From Candidatus Moraniibacteriota bacterium (GTDB lineage: Bacteria > Patescibacteriota > Minisyncoccia > Moranbacterales > UBA1568): 5,327 nt of DNA. The stretch lies in NCBI GenBank assembly GCA_030690925.1, contig JAUYFO010000005.1, positions 1 through 5,327 on the forward strand, read 5' to 3'. Positions 5,096-5,327 of the stretch are shown here, piece after piece (position 1 is the first letter of the stretch; every line of letters begins with the position of its first letter). Position numbers and translations under genes: made by a program. Below the pieces are notes generated by a model. It did not search any database, was not told the DNA's origin, and worked only from the letters and a program-made list of their open reading frames with translations.

Positions 5096-5327
5096 ACTGC
5101 CGTACGCGATTTCCTAAAAATCTTGTTCCAGATATCGCGCACCGTGGAACGGATGCCGATAAAGAAGAAAAGAGTGACAACCAAAAGCGCGATAAGCATC
5201 CGCCACGGCACCACCCAAAAAGAAACCTCTCCTTCGATTGGCACGTCACGCTGGCCGTCATCATAGATGAGGAGAAGTTTGGCGGTGTACTTGCCAAAGC
5301 GCAGTTTGGAAGCATCGTTCCAGTCCC
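5092..5327 (-). CDS. C-terminal end of a second membrane-anchored beta-sandwich (DUF916-like) protein, 5' end beyond window
   Basis: The frame is open from the right edge to the TGA at 5094-5092, giving 78 codons including the stop. Visible are the end of a beta-domain (RFGKYTAKLLLIYDDGQRD), then EVSFWVVPW, a membrane helix (MLIALLVVTLFFFIGI) and a basic cytoplasmic tail (RSTVRDIWNKIFRKSR). The order GKYT, strand, DG turn, F-x-V-P and membrane helix matches the C-terminus of the next gene (GRYT, YRYDG, FDFIP, helix), suggesting tandem duplication. The TGA overlaps the next ATG (ATGA). Any signal peptide and the N-terminal domain lie outside the window. Confidence 0.85.
   Translation of the reverse strand, partial: DWNDASKLRFGKYTAKLLLIYDDGQRDVPIEGEVSFWVVPWRMLIALLVVTLFFFIGIRSTVRDIWNKIFRKSRTAV

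Noticed and set aside
5010..5315. 101-codon minus-strand frame at the right end
   Set aside because: The alternative frame ending at 5092 gives a beta-domain, membrane helix and basic tail like its neighbour and an ATGA junction; this one is a Cys/Arg/Ser-rich shadow that overlaps the next gene's signal peptide.

Overview
The window reads almost entirely on the minus strand, so transcription runs from the right end to the left. The protein families suggest a member of the Candidate Phyla Radiation (Patescibacteria). The clues are a large secreted repeat protein that starts with an N-K-Q-I-N-F-Q-G-K domain, a small HTH-plus-membrane protein beside it, short membrane-anchored Ig-fold proteins in a tight operon, and a stand-alone YhbQ/UPF0213-type GIY-YIG protein. 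This placement rests on recalled family patterns, not on a marker gene; no rRNA, tRNA or ribosomal protein gene is present.

Right part (5327 down to 2842): four genes packed head to tail encode envelope or secreted proteins. They are the C-terminus of a membrane-anchored beta-sandwich protein (5092-5327, cut by the window edge), a complete probable paralogue with signal peptide and C-terminal membrane helix (4115-5095), a secreted Ig-like protein with a Ser-rich tail (3469-4158), and a protein with an N-terminal membrane anchor and an outside domain (2842-3453). Stops and starts overlap or lie 15 bases apart, so this looks like one translationally coupled transcript entering from beyond the right edge.

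Middle (2842 down to 2334): a 295-bp unit (2521-2815) is bounded by perfect 19-bp terminal inverted repeats and by a 4-bp direct repeat, TCAA. It contains one gene, an 84-residue GIY-YIG protein whose last codons and stop lie inside one inverted repeat. It is poorer in G+C than the DNA beside it and looks like a miniature mobile element. Directly beyond its left end is a near-consensus sigma-70 promoter (TTGACT, 17 bp, TATAAT) followed by a 20-bp perfect palindrome and a strong intrinsic terminator, all before the next gene. This arrangement suggests a regulated leader (attenuator or operator) or a short terminated RNA.

Left part (2333 down to 1): a 149-residue protein with an N-terminal helix-turn-helix, one membrane helix and an outside tail is followed after 17 bases by a very large secreted protein. 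The large protein starts at a GTG, has a signal peptide and runs off the left edge without a stop. After an N-terminal domain of about 115 residues it consists of Ser/Thr/Gly/Asn-rich beta-type repeats, with a long period of 310 residues marked by a 99-bp perfect DNA repeat. The HTH-membrane protein may control this surface protein, possibly through the palindrome in the leader; that link is inference.
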